Counted from the first letter of the stretch, positions 17,998 through 27,233 are shown. The stretch: 64,000 nucleotides of DNA from Caballeronia megalochromosomata (GCA_001580565.1 LRBF01000229.1:1-64000); one strand, 5' to 3'. Numbers and translations: made by a program. Notes: generated by a model not told the origin, from the letters alone.

Positions 17998-19929
17998 TTA
18001 TCGCGCGCGGAGGAATTCGGAAGCTTCAGCATGGGTTTCGAACACATGTGCTGCAGCGTGGCGAGAGAACAAAGCCGCCCCCAACTTCATGCGCATGAAG
18101 GCGCTCGTTGTGTATCGCGTAGTTGTCGTGTAATGCTTGGCCTGGAGATCCGCGACCATTTCGAAATAGGCGTCATCCATGGACTCGTCGAGCCGAAACC
18201 CATCGTAGTTCACGATGAGGGCCACTCGCCGTCCCACTTTCGTGCAAAGAGCATCGAACACGCGCCGCACACATTCGATGTCATCTAAACTCCGGATTGC
18301 CATCCCCTCGAAGTTTGCAAAAAGGATATTGCGGTCCTCGTCATAGCTCAGACGATCGGCCAGTTGCAGATCTTCCAGCACGGCGGCCAGTCCCATCGGT
18401 TTGAACCGGTATATACGCGGGTCCATCGGCGTCACTTCACCGATGATGGGACGGAACGACATGTGTGCAAGCACATCGCGCTCGACGTCAATGCCAGGGG
18501 CAACCTCGATCAGTTGCAGACCGTCCGGCTGCAACCTGAAGACGCATCGCTCGGTGACATATAGCACCGACTGCTTTTTTGCCGCCGCGAGTGGGCCGCT
18601 GAAGGTGATTTGCTCGACCGATTCGACAAATTTGCGGATTTTTCCTTCCGCCACGATGCGCATCTCGCCACCTTCAACGGACGTGGTAAGTCCGCCAGCT
18701 GTAAATGTCCCGGCGAACACGAGCCGGCGGGCGTTCTGGCTGATGTTGATGAAGCCGCCCGAGCCCGCGAGTCGCGATCCGAATCGGCTGACGTTGACGT
18801 TGCCTAAGCGGTCGATTTCTGCCATCCCCAGGCACGCGAGATCCAGTCCGCCCCCATCGTAAAAGTCGAACTGCTGGTTCTGGTGCAACAGCGCCTGTGT
18901 ATTGATACCTGCGCCGAAATTAAGACCACCTTGCGGCATGCCACCGATCACGCCGGGCTCGGCCGTCAAGGTCAGATGGTCCAGTACTCGCTCTTCGGCA
19001 GCGACAGCCGCCACCGCTTCGGGCACGCCGATTCCCAGGTTGATCACCCCGCCCAGCGGCAGCTCGAAGGCGCAACGCCTCGCGATCAGCTTTCTCTCGT
19101 CGAGCGGCAACGCCGGAATCTTGTTGACGGGAATGCGGATCTCGCCTGAGTACGCCGCGTTGTAGTCCGTCGCGTAGGTTTGCCCATGGGCGCCTTGCGG
19201 GGCGACGACCACGCAGTCCACCAGCACGCCGGGAACCACCACTTTGCGAGCGTCGAGAGACCCGCTCGATGCGATGCGCTCAACCTGAGCGATGACCAGC
19301 CCATTGGCATTTCTCGCAGCCATGGCAGCAGCCTGGGCGTCAAGCATCAACGCCTCGCGCTCCATCGTAATGTTGCCTTCGGCATCGGCGGTAGTACCGC
19401 GAATCAACGCGACGTTGACCGGAAACGCCTTATAGAAAAGCCACTCCTCACCGTCGATCTCCATTACGCGCACTAGGTCTTCTGTCGTTCGCGCGTTGAT
19501 TTTCCCGCCGTTCTGCCTCGGGTCGACGAACGTGCCGAGTCCCACCTTGGTCAGCGTGCCGGCACGGTGCGCCGCGCTATCCCGATACAGGTGCGAGATC
19601 GTGCCAAGCGGCAAGTTGTAGGCCTGAATCCGATTGTCGGTTGCCAGTTTTCCGAGTTTGGGCACGAGCGACCAGTGGCCGCCGATCGCACGCTGAACCA
19701 ACCCCTCATGGGCCAGACGGTTTAGTCCTCGTTCCTTGCCGTCACCGGGCGCAGCTGCGAACACGAGTGTGAGGTCGCGCGGCCCATCGGTCTCGACGAA
19801 GCGTCGCTCGAGTGCCGTAATCAACTCTTCGGGCGTGCCGATGCCGACAAATCCCGAGCAACTCACCACATCTCCGTCGCGTATCAATGCGATGGCCTCG
19901 TCGGCGGTGACGACCTTATCTCGAATCAT
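17998..19929 (-). CDS. Acyl-CoA:acetate/3-ketoacid CoA-transferase with C-terminal extension
   Basis: Moves CoA between an acyl-CoA and a carboxylic acid, with the alpha and beta halves fused as in YdiF/propionate CoA-transferases. The catalytic Glu is E324 in LTAEPGVIGG; the alpha half (1-270) and beta half (280-515, with LPLGGVINLGIGVPE and GFINISQNARRLVF) are complete. At 643 residues it exceeds the usual ~520-530: residues about 525-643 form an extra domain (ILFANFEGMAIRSLDDIEC ... EASEFL) whose alternation of strands and helices recalls STAS-like modules. It sits between the hydrolase and aldehyde dehydrogenase genes, 31 and 60 bp apart. It could supply hydroxyacyl-CoA to the PHA synthase encoded upstream. 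Confidence 0.9.
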   Translation of the reverse strand: MIRDKVVTADEAIALIRDGDVVSCSGFVGIGTPEELITALERRFVETDGPRDLTLVFAAAPGDGKERGLNRLAHEGLVQRAIGGHWSLVPKLGKLATDNRIQAYNLPLGTISHLYRDSAAHRAGTLTKVGLGTFVDPRQNGGKINARTTEDLVRVMEIDGEEWLFYKAFPVNVALIRGTTADAEGNITMEREALMLDAQAAAMAARNANGLVIAQVERIASSGSLDARKVVVPGVLVDCVVVAPQGAHGQTYATDYNAAYSGEIRIPVNKIPALPLDERKLIARRCAFELPLGGVINLGIGVPEAVAAVAAEERVLDHLTLTAEPGVIGGMPQGGLNFGAGINTQALLHQNQQFDFYDGGGLDLACLGMAEIDRLGNVNVSRFGSRLAGSGGFINISQNARRLVFAGTFTAGGLTTSVEGGEMRIVAEGKIRKFVESVEQITFSGPLAAAKKQSVLYVTERCVFRLQPDGLQLIEVAPGIDVERDVLAHMSFRPIIGEVTPMDPRIYRFKPMGLAAVLEDLQLADRLSYDEDRNILFANFEGMAIRSLDDIECVRRVFDALCTKVGRRVALIVNYDGFRLDESMDDAYFEMVADLQAKHYTTTTRYTTSAFMRMKLGAALFSRHAAAHVFETHAEASEFLRAR

Positions 19930-19960
19930 GGCAGCCTCAGGTTTGCTCTTTGAGCGTCAG

Positions 19961-20830
19961 CTAGTCGGTTAAGAGGTAGTTCTCGATGACAGCAATCTGC
20001 GCTTCGTCCATCAGCGCTGGCGCATGTCCGCAATCAGGAAATTCGAACGCCGTAACCCGACCGTTGCTAGCTGCTAAGCCGCGTTTGAGCATCGCTTCCA
20101 CCGTACTTCGCAACAACAGATCGGAATCTTCGCCGCGCAAGATGAGCACAGGACATTCGATCTTGTCCCACACATTCCACAAAATCACGTCGAGCAGGAT
20201 TGGGATGGAAAATCGCATCCCGATGCCCGGGTCGAAATGAAAACGGAAGCCACCCCTGCCGTCCGGGACGGCACTGTGCTGAGCAAGATGACGCCACTGA
20301 GCGTCGCTAAGCTTGCCAAACGGTGCATGTACTTCGCGCAGATGCGTTTCAACTTCGTCGGCGGAAGCAAAGTGCCATTGGCGCGTCAGATAGCCACCGA
20401 TCCTGCGCAACGCTGCAGCTGACACGCGCGCGCCGAAGTCATTGAGCACAAGCCGTCGTATTGGAGTGCCGGGCTCGGATGCCATCAACATGCCGACATG
20501 GCCACCAAGAGACGTGCCCACCCAGTCCACATGTTCGACGTCGAGCCGAGCAATCAACGTCGACATCGCACGGACATAGGCGCGGTCCGTGTAGTGCGCG
20601 GGGGAAGCCAGCCACTCGCTGCGTCCACGGCCGGGCAGATCGGGCACGATCACGCGCACACCCTTCGCGGCGAGGGTCGCCGCCAGCATGTCGAAGTCGT
20701 GGCCGGTGCGTGACACGCCGTGAACACAGACGATCGTCCGCTCCGCTTTCGGCGGGCCCCACTCGGCATAGGCGAGCTTGTGAAAGCCACCTCGACCAAT
20801 GACGGAGACCTGCTTCAGTTCAGGTTGCAT
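19961..20830 (-). CDS. Alpha/beta-fold hydrolase
   Basis: A 289-residue serine hydrolase: VCVHGVSRTGHDFD (oxyanion-hole HG), nucleophile elbow GTSLGGH, acid residue near LRGEDSDLL and catalytic His in DCGHAPALMD. The start at 20830 (MQPELKQVSVIG) is preferred over 20863, which would overlap phaC. It lies 16 bp after phaC, so is almost certainly co-transcribed. Possible jobs are thioester or oligomer hydrolysis linked to polyester turnover, or ester opening of the growth substrate; the sequence does not decide. Confidence 0.85.
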   Translation of the reverse strand: MQPELKQVSVIGRGGFHKLAYAEWGPPKAERTIVCVHGVSRTGHDFDMLAATLAAKGVRVIVPDLPGRGRSEWLASPAHYTDRAYVRAMSTLIARLDVEHVDWVGTSLGGHVGMLMASEPGTPIRRLVLNDFGARVSAAALRRIGGYLTRQWHFASADEVETHLREVHAPFGKLSDAQWRHLAQHSAVPDGRGGFRFHFDPGIGMRFSIPILLDVILWNVWDKIECPVLILRGEDSDLLLRSTVEAMLKRGLAASNGRVTAFEFPDCGHAPALMDEAQIAVIENYLLTD

Positions 20831-20846
20831 CGCGTCTTGGCCGCGC

Positions 20847-21962
20847 TCAGGTTGTCGCATCATCGCGCTCGTGCAGCCATTCGACGATGCCTTTGCCGAG
20901 CACCCCTTGTGACTTGCCGCTTACGAAGACCCCAACATGGCCGCCATCGAGACCGATCTCCTGATAGTCGTCGCTTCCGACAGCGCCTCTCAAAGCTTGA
21001 GTCGTTTTCGGGGGGATGATGTGATCGTCCTTTGCATAGATGTTCAGCACCGGCATGCAAATATCGGCGAGATGGACAGTGCGACCACCGAGGTGGAACT
21101 CGCCTCGAATCAACTCGTTGTTTTTGTAGAGGTTGATCAACAACTGTTTGGCGGCTTCGCCCGGATGATGCGGCCGGTCAGCCAGCCACTTTTCCATGCG
21201 CAAAAAATTCAGGAGCTTCTTTTCATCATCGAAGGTGTCGAGCAGACCCACGTTGTACTTCGACAAGGTTGCGCCCGGCGTCATCTGGGCGAAGACATAA
21301 CTCATTAGTTCGCCCGGCAAGTTGCCGTTCGCTTCGATCAACTGGTTGATGTCGTCCTCGCTCAACCCGCGCGTCCAGAGGTTGAGGAACCCATGATTGA
21401 GGCGGCCTTCGGCCTGATCCTGATGGAAGTCCACCGGCGTGATGGTCAGAATCAGGTTCTTGACGCGTTCCGGGTAGAGCGCGGCGTAGCACAACGAGAA
21501 GACGCCGCCTTCGCAGATACCGAGCAGATTGATCGCTGACAGTCCGTGTTCACGACAAATGAACTCGACACAGTCATTCAGATAAACATCGACGTAGTCC
21601 TCGAACGTGAGCCAACGATCGCTGCGAGTGGGACTTCCCCAATCCACTGCATAAACGTCAACGCCGGGCGCAAGCAGGTTGCGGAGCATCGAGCGGTCCT
21701 CTTGCAGATCGGTCATGGTGTAGCGGCCGATCTGCCCGTACGCCACGAGAACAGGTATGCCAAGCGATCGTTCTGCGGTGGGCTTGTAACGGTAAAGCGT
21801 TGTCTTGTCTTCGCGGAAAACCACTTCCTTGTCGGCAGTGGCGATCTCCACGTGCTCATCCTTTATACGGTCGAGCATTTGCTGTCCACGGGCGAGCTTC
21901 AAATTAAAGTCGCTAAATTCTGCGAGCGCCTGCGCGGCGGTCGATTTCTTGGCGGCAGCCAT
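20847..21962 (-). CDS. phaC: Class III poly(R)-hydroxyalkanoate synthase, subunit PhaC
   Basis: Polymerises hydroxyacyl-CoA into polyester at the granule surface together with PhaE. At 371 residues it has class III length (class I is ~590). The catalytic triad is visible: C150 in the lipase-like box GICEGG, D313 in AKDDHIIPP and H342 in GGHVG. VDWGSPTRSDRWLT and the surrounding pattern are typical of the Allochromatium/Synechocystis group. It follows phaE by 9 bp. No phaA, phaB or phasin gene is near, so monomer supply must come from elsewhere or from the co-transcribed CoA-transferase. Confidence 0.93.
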   Translation of the reverse strand: MAAAKKSTAAQALAEFSDFNLKLARGQQMLDRIKDEHVEIATADKEVVFREDKTTLYRYKPTAERSLGIPVLVAYGQIGRYTMTDLQEDRSMLRNLLAPGVDVYAVDWGSPTRSDRWLTFEDYVDVYLNDCVEFICREHGLSAINLLGICEGGVFSLCYAALYPERVKNLILTITPVDFHQDQAEGRLNHGFLNLWTRGLSEDDINQLIEANGNLPGELMSYVFAQMTPGATLSKYNVGLLDTFDDEKKLLNFLRMEKWLADRPHHPGEAAKQLLINLYKNNELIRGEFHLGGRTVHLADICMPVLNIYAKDDHIIPPKTTQALRGAVGSDDYQEIGLDGGHVGVFVSGKSQGVLGKGIVEWLHERDDATT

Positions 21963-21971
21963 ACGGTTCTC

Positions 21972-22796
21972 TCAGGAGTGAACGGGACGGGAAGGCTTCG
22001 AGGAAGCGACGCGGGTCTGAGTGCGAGCGGGTATGTCGCGGGTGTCCGACAGCGGCGCGATCTGTCGCTGCAAAAGTCGGATCTGCCGCCGCATTTCGGC
22101 TACCGTGCGCTGAATCTCATCAACTTCGGTCCGAGTTGGAACGTGGTAAGCCTCGCACCAGGCTTCAGCAAACACGCGTTCTCGGAGCCGATAGTCGGAC
22201 GCCGCTCGCAACATCGTTGTCTGCGCTTCGACGAACTCCTCCGATCGATGTACCTCAATCAGGGTCTCGTTTGCTACCTTAAGCCAACGGTCGGTTAAAC
22301 CGCGCCACGTAATTGGCGCGTCCGCTTTGTCAGATGACAAGGTTTTCATGAAACGCGTGAGTGCGATGTTCCACGCGCGTTGCACGATCGCCTGAAAGGC
22401 AAGCACTGCTTTATCGCGCTTGATCGACAGATGTTGCAGCTCTGCCACCTTGCGGTCCAAGTCCCACAGGTTCGCGTACTTCGGCCCTTCGATCACATGC
22501 TGCAGACTCGCGTCGAACGCGCCTGCGCCACTGCCGCTCCATCGAGCGGGCGAAAACATTTCGCTTAAGGCCTTCGGTGTCCAGGCATCCGGGCGCGCGC
22601 CGTCCTGTACGAACGCGGTCCATTTCTCAATCGATTCCTTCCACGTTTCCTGCAGGTCGGCGAACTGTTCTTGCATGGGCGGCTTCGCTTCCTCCAAATC
22701 GACGCCGTAAGCGGCCGGGGCGCGTGGCATCGACTTAAGGAACGCTTGCTGCATCGCGACCCAACCGTCAGCCCAATTTTCGTTAGAGTGGCTCAT
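21972..22796 (-). CDS. phaE: Class III PHA synthase, subunit PhaE
   Basis: Non-catalytic partner that forms the active PhaEC complex. The 274 residues show the family layout: N-terminal WADGWVAMQQAFLKS, a helical centre (GLTDRWLKVANETLIEVHRSEEFVEAQ and the PTRTEVDEIQRTVAEMRRQIRLLQRQI helix), and a low-complexity Arg/Ser/Pro tail. Its start overlaps the stop of the alcohol dehydrogenase gene by 4 bp (ATGA), and phaC follows 9 bp after its stop, so translation is probably coupled. Confidence 0.9.
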   Translation of the reverse strand: MSHSNENWADGWVAMQQAFLKSMPRAPAAYGVDLEEAKPPMQEQFADLQETWKESIEKWTAFVQDGARPDAWTPKALSEMFSPARWSGSGAGAFDASLQHVIEGPKYANLWDLDRKVAELQHLSIKRDKAVLAFQAIVQRAWNIALTRFMKTLSSDKADAPITWRGLTDRWLKVANETLIEVHRSEEFVEAQTTMLRAASDYRLRERVFAEAWCEAYHVPTRTEVDEIQRTVAEMRRQIRLLQRQIAPLSDTRDIPARTQTRVASSKPSRPVHS

Positions 22797-23920
22797 TCGA
22801 AAACCACCACTTGACGAATAGCTTTGCCATCGTGCAAAAGGTCAAAGCCACGGTTGATCTCGTCGAGCTTCAGCCGTCCCGTCAGCAACTTGTCAACGGG
22901 CAAACGACCTTGCTTGTACAAGTCGATAAACCGCGGGATGTCTCGCGACGGGACGCACGTGCCAATGTAGCTGCCCTTCACGGTGCGCTCCTCAGCCACG
23001 AGACTGACCGCAGACATCGGCCAGCGCGCCGTCGAGGGAGGCAACCCAGCGGTGACGGTCGAGCCACCGCGACGCGTGATGTTGTATGCAAGGTCCAACG
23101 CGCGAATTGATCCGGCAAACTCAAAAGCGAATTCGACACCGCCTGAACTCAACTTGCGGATGTGCTCAAGTGCATCGTCGCGCCCGGCGTTGACTGTGTG
23201 CGTAGCGCCAAGGGTCTTGGCCTGCTCCAGTTTTTCGTCCGAGAGATCGACCGCAATGATCTGTCGAGCACCTGCCGCATGCGCGCCAATCAGAGCCGCC
23301 AATCCGACCCCGCCAAGGCCGATGACCGCCACAGACGCACCGACTTGAACCTTTGCCGTATTAACAACAGCGCCCACGCCCGTGAGCACCGCACATCCAA
23401 ACAGCGCCGCCTCGTCGAGCGGGACGCTCGAGTCGATCTTGACGACGGAGCGACGCGATACGGTCGCGTATTCTGCGAACACGGAACATCCGAGATGATG
23501 ATTGATGACTTCACCATCCCGAGTCAGACGACGCTCACCAGAGAGCAAGGTGCCTGCGCCGTTGGCCGCTGCACCAGGCTCGCAGAGGGCGGGGCGACCC
23601 TCAGCACAAGGTGCACAGTGTCCGCAACTCGGCACGAACACGACGACAACGTGGTCGCCCACCTGAAGGTCAGTCACGCCCGTTCCAAGTTCCTGTACGA
23701 CGCCGGCAGCTTCGTGCCCAAGCGCCATCGGCATCGGACGCGGCCGGTCACCGTTGATGACCGACAGATCGGAGTGGCAGAGCCCTGCCGCCGCAATCTT
23801 GATCAGCACTTCGCCGGGACCGGGCGGAGCCAGGTCAACTTCTTCGACGCGTAATGGGCGAGAGTCGGCGTAAGGCGAGGTCGCGCCCATCGCCTGAAGA
23901 ACAGCAGCTCTGATCTTCAT
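22793..23920 (-). CDS. Zinc-dependent alcohol dehydrogenase (class III-like MDR)
   Basis: Medium-chain NAD(P)-dependent dehydrogenase, 375 residues. Catalytic-zinc ligands C48 and H69 (GHEAAG) and all four structural-zinc cysteines (C99, C102, C105, C113) are present; VIGLGGVGLAA is the nucleotide-binding loop. It resembles class III enzymes but is clearly distinct from the frmA product at 8004-9110. It overlaps the upstream TPP-enzyme gene and the downstream phaE by 4 bp each, so it is tightly coupled to both. In context it would interconvert the aldehyde made by the TPP enzyme and an alcohol or hydroxyacid; the substrate is inferred, not shown. Confidence 0.9.
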   Translation of the reverse strand: MKIRAAVLQAMGATSPYADSRPLRVEEVDLAPPGPGEVLIKIAAAGLCHSDLSVINGDRPRPMPMALGHEAAGVVQELGTGVTDLQVGDHVVVVFVPSCGHCAPCAEGRPALCEPGAAANGAGTLLSGERRLTRDGEVINHHLGCSVFAEYATVSRRSVVKIDSSVPLDEAALFGCAVLTGVGAVVNTAKVQVGASVAVIGLGGVGLAALIGAHAAGARQIIAVDLSDEKLEQAKTLGATHTVNAGRDDALEHIRKLSSGGVEFAFEFAGSIRALDLAYNITRRGGSTVTAGLPPSTARWPMSAVSLVAEERTVKGSYIGTCVPSRDIPRFIDLYKQGRLPVDKLLTGRLKLDEINRGFDLLHDGKAIRQVVVFE

Positions 23921-25581
23921 TGCGACACCTCTTTCACGCGATTCTTGAGTTCATCGACGAGCACGCGGCTGTTCTCTGTGTAGTCGACGGGCACAACGAC
24001 GAGCTGTACACCGCCTTCCTCGAACGCTGCCTCAAGCGTCGGAACCAGCCCTTCTGCCGACTCAACGCGGCGTCCCTTGGCGCCGTAAGCCTCTGCATAT
24101 TTCACGAAGTCCGGATTGCCAAAGCTCAGGCCCCAGTCAGCGAAATCATCGACAGCTTGTTTCCAACGGATCATGCCGTACGCGTCATCTTGAATGATCA
24201 ACACGACGAGGTTGAGCTTGAGGCGAACTGCAGTCTCCAGTTCCTGCGAATTCATCATGAAGCCGCCGTCGCCACACACGGACATCACGCGGCGATTGGG
24301 GTAGAGAAGTGAGGCCATCATCGCCGACGGCAAACCAGCGCCCATCGTGGCCAAGGCGTTATCGAGCAACAACGTGTTTGCGCTGCGCGTGCGATAGCAT
24401 CGTGCAAACCAGATCTTGTACATGCCGTTGTCAAGCGCCACGATGCCGTCGGCCGGCATGACTGCGCGCACGTCGTGGACGATGCGCTGGGGCGTCAAGG
24501 GAAAACGCGACTCAGTGGCTCGGTCCATGGTCCGCTTGAGAATGCCTTCCCGCAACGAGGCCAATGTGCCTGCGTTGGGGAGTTGGCCTTCAACAAGATC
24601 GGCAAGACGCGTCAGGCTCAAGCCCAAATCGCCCACTACCTCCGCATTGGGGAAGAACACCTGTTCGACGTTCGCTGAGGTGTAGCCGACGTGAATAACC
24701 TTCGGCCCCTTGGGTCCCATGATGAACGGCGGTTTCTCGACGGTATCGTGGCCAATCGAAAGGATGACGTCGGCGCGATCGATCGCCTCGTGCAAATAGT
24801 CGCGCTCGCTAAGAGCGGCAGTGCCCATCCACAACTGGGTGGCTTCATCGTTGCCGATAGCTGAGACGGTGCCCTTACCCATTTGCGTGTTGAAAAACGG
24901 GATTCCCGTGCGGCGAATGAAATCCGTCAACTGACCGACCAGTCTCGGGCGGTTGCTCGCCGCCCCAAACATGACGAGGGGCCGCTCCGCCGCTTTCAGC
25001 AGAGCTGCAGCACGCTCAACGGCGGCAAACTGGGCGACCGGCAACTCAACAGGGTGCAGCGGAATGACTGTCAATTCGTCGCTCACGTCTTCGCCTGCCA
25101 CATCTTCAGGCAGTTCGAGATGCACCGGCCCAGGACGCTCGTCTTGTGCGAGACGGAAGGCTTCGCGCACCACAGTGGGAATGCTCGCGCCGCTGATGAT
25201 TTGGCGCGAGGCCTTCGTCAGAGGCTTCATCGTGGCAACGATATCGACGATTTGGAAGCGCGCCTGCCGGGCCGTTTTGATCGGCTTCTGCCCGGTAATC
25301 AAGATCATTGGCATGGCACCGAGGTGCGCATAGGCCGCGCCGGTGACGAGATTTAACGCGCCGGGTCCGAGCGTGGCCATGCAGACGCCCGGCTTGCCGG
25401 TGAGCCGTCCGTGAGTCGCAGCCATGAAGGCAGCCGACTGTTCATGGCGCGTTAGGACAAGCTCAATGCTTGAACGGCGTAAGGACTCGACGACGTCAAG
25501 ATTTTCTTCACCAGGTACGGCGAAGATGCGATCAACACCCTCGTTTTCGAGGGCTTTGACGAACAGGTCTGATGCTTTCAC
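23917..25581 (-). CDS. Thiamine-diphosphate enzyme, acetolactate-synthase-like
   Basis: A 554-residue TPP-dependent enzyme. The catalytic Glu is E47 in TRHEQSAAFMA; the cofactor motif GDGGFMMNSQELETAVRL begins the C-terminal PP domain; the central domain contains MFGAASNRPRLV. The ending DFGNPDFVKYAEAYGA-type stretch and PVDYTENS resemble catabolic acetolactate synthases (AlsS). 2-Oxoacid decarboxylases share the scaffold, so formation of acetolactate from pyruvate or an aldehyde from another 2-oxoacid is possible. The start is GTG (25581) behind AGGGAAAC; the ATG at 23920 of the next gene overlaps its stop. No small regulatory subunit gene is nearby, as expected for catabolic enzymes. Confidence 0.85.
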   Translation of the reverse strand: MKASDLFVKALENEGVDRIFAVPGEENLDVVESLRRSSIELVLTRHEQSAAFMAATHGRLTGKPGVCMATLGPGALNLVTGAAYAHLGAMPMILITGQKPIKTARQARFQIVDIVATMKPLTKASRQIISGASIPTVVREAFRLAQDERPGPVHLELPEDVAGEDVSDELTVIPLHPVELPVAQFAAVERAAALLKAAERPLVMFGAASNRPRLVGQLTDFIRRTGIPFFNTQMGKGTVSAIGNDEATQLWMGTAALSERDYLHEAIDRADVILSIGHDTVEKPPFIMGPKGPKVIHVGYTSANVEQVFFPNAEVVGDLGLSLTRLADLVEGQLPNAGTLASLREGILKRTMDRATESRFPLTPQRIVHDVRAVMPADGIVALDNGMYKIWFARCYRTRSANTLLLDNALATMGAGLPSAMMASLLYPNRRVMSVCGDGGFMMNSQELETAVRLKLNLVVLIIQDDAYGMIRWKQAVDDFADWGLSFGNPDFVKYAEAYGAKGRRVESAEGLVPTLEAAFEEGGVQLVVVPVDYTENSRVLVDELKNRVKEVSQ

Positions 25582-25736
25582 GATTGTTTCCCTATTTCTC
25601 GGATGCTGAATGAAGGCGACTTGGTTGACGTTGTGGTCGTCTGGTCAAGGCCCGTACGTAACGATGGGCGTCATGACGTTGCGATTCTCTGCTAATTCAA
25701 AGGAGTGCATTCCGTCGACGAAAGCGCTACTTGGAA

Positions 25737-27029
25737 CTATGCGGCTGCTTGATTGCTGCTCGATTTCGCCTGAGCGATCATCGGTGACCGGGTCATCGTG
25801 AGGACAATGGTTGCACCCGCAAGCAACAGCAATCCGGCGATGCCGAATGCCCAGTCATAGCTGCCCGTGGCAGCGATAACGTATCCGGTAGCGATCGGAG
25901 CGATCATCCCAAAAAGGTTTCCGCCCACCACGACGAAGGCCATTGCCTTTGCTACGTCGCGAGAGTTCGGAAGCAAGTCATTCAGCAACGCAAAATTGAG
26001 TGAGGTGGTCGATGCGATTCCGGTCAACGTGACGGAAAACACAAGCAGCAGCACCGAAAGGTTCGAGGTGAACGGCACTGCGAGGATGGCCGCACCGGAG
26101 AGCATCGAAAGCGCGACCGCGTTACGGCGTCGACCGGTGCCGACCCCGCTACGCTTGAGATATTGGTCGCTCAGGCGGCCGACCACGATACAAAGCACGA
26201 CGGCAGCAGCGTAGGGAACCGCCGAGAACAGACCCGTATGCGAGATGCTGAGATGACGGCTTGCCTGAAGATAGCTCGGCAGCCACGTCAGAAACAAATA
26301 TTGGGTGTAGACGTTGCACCCCTGCGTAAGCGCGAGACCCCACAACGTCGGTGTGCGCATCAACGAGAGCAGACCTGAAGACTCGGAACTCGCCGTGCTA
26401 GAAGCCGAGCTTTTCGAGTCGCGCTCGCGGAGGATCTTGTCCCGTTCATCGGCCTTGAGCCATTTCGCTTTTTCAGGCGAGTTGAAGAAGAGCAGCCACG
26501 CCGCGAGCCAGACAAACCCGATGCCACCAGCGATCACGAACGACATACGCCATCCGTAGAGCGCGACAAGTGCGCCAAGGATCACCGAGCAGATTGCCGG
26601 CCCAGCGTAAGAGCCGCTGTTGAACATCGACGTGACCATGCCCCGCTCGGTCGCCGGAATCCACTGGCGAATAACTTTCGCGCCCACCGGGTTGCTAACC
26701 GATTCACCTGCACCCATCACGAGTCTCGCCAGCAAAAGGCTCCCAAAACTGTTTGCAGCACCGGTTAGGGCCGTCGCTGCGGACCACACGAAAATACCAA
26801 CCCCTGCCATCCGCTTCGTGCCGAAGCGATCGATGAGAATGCCCATCGGGATCAAAAAGAGCGCATAGCTCCAGATGAATGATGAGAAGAGGTAACCCAT
26901 GCCAACCGCAGACAACTGGAACTCACGCGCAATTGGCGTAGCCGCGATGGACAGCGCAATGCGGTCCATATAATTGATCATCGACAGCGAAAACAGGAAA
27001 AGCGCTATCCAGCCTCTTCGGTATGACAT
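25737..27029 (-). CDS. MFS transporter, anion:cation symporter (ACS) type
   Basis: Twelve-helix importer, 430 residues from the start at 27029 (MSYRRGWIALFLFSLSMINYMDRIALS), preceded by a strong AAGGAG. The family signature YMDRIALSIAATPIAREF and the motif A-like IPMGILIDRFGTKRMAGVG are present, as is GAGESVSNPVGAKVIRQWIP. Most characterised relatives import sugar acids, phthalate-type or other organic anions with protons. It is first in the leftward operon, directly behind the region with the regulator's operator, and so probably brings in the inducer or substrate. Confidence 0.9.
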   Translation of the reverse strand: MSYRRGWIALFLFSLSMINYMDRIALSIAATPIAREFQLSAVGMGYLFSSFIWSYALFLIPMGILIDRFGTKRMAGVGIFVWSAATALTGAANSFGSLLLARLVMGAGESVSNPVGAKVIRQWIPATERGMVTSMFNSGSYAGPAICSVILGALVALYGWRMSFVIAGGIGFVWLAAWLLFFNSPEKAKWLKADERDKILRERDSKSSASSTASSESSGLLSLMRTPTLWGLALTQGCNVYTQYLFLTWLPSYLQASRHLSISHTGLFSAVPYAAAVVLCIVVGRLSDQYLKRSGVGTGRRRNAVALSMLSGAAILAVPFTSNLSVLLLVFSVTLTGIASTTSLNFALLNDLLPNSRDVAKAMAFVVVGGNLFGMIAPIATGYVIAATGSYDWAFGIAGLLLLAGATIVLTMTRSPMIAQAKSSSNQAAA

Positions 27030-27108
27030 GGTCGTCTCCTTATGGTCTGGCGCGCTGGAAAGAGCGCATGCAGACACCGCGTTAAATGTACTAAGTTGAT
27101 TGAAAAAG

Positions 27109-27150
27109 CATAATTTCTATTTTACAAAAACATAACTTTCTATTTATCTA
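27109..27150 (-). promoter_or_regulatory. AT-rich promoter region with tandem CATAA-TTTCTATTT repeats
   Basis: Two copies of CATAA(C)TTTCTATTT begin at 27109 and 27131, 22 bp or two helical turns apart, and a third TTCTATTT lies near 27175. The surrounding 27070-27200 is the most AT-rich stretch of this half of the window and lies directly upstream of the left operon's first gene. Reading leftward, TTGAAA and TTATG/TATGCT elements could form a promoter, but I cannot fix one. The repeats may bind an activator or a nucleoid protein. Confidence 0.4.
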
Positions 27151-27201
27151 TATTTTTCAACCATTTACAGTAGGTTCTATTTCAATTTCTTTATCCATAT
27201 A

Positions 27202-27223
27202 GCGTTTCATGATCACTAAACGC
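27202..27223. promoter_or_regulatory. Operator-like palindrome, copy 1 (left operon)
   Basis: GCGTTT-CA-TGATCA-CT-AAACGC: a 22-bp palindrome with perfect 6-bp arms and a perfect TGATCA centre, about 175 bp upstream of the MFS start. Two more copies lie upstream of the GntR gene and of acnD with the same spacing, so this is most likely the binding site of the adjacent GntR protein. Confidence 0.75.
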
Positions 27224-27233
27224 AATTTGAAGT

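Noticed and set aside
22793-23920. Second frmA copy (formaldehyde dehydrogenase)
   Set aside because: Zinc ligands are shared, but the sequence diverges strongly from the frmA product and the operon context is unrelated to formaldehyde.
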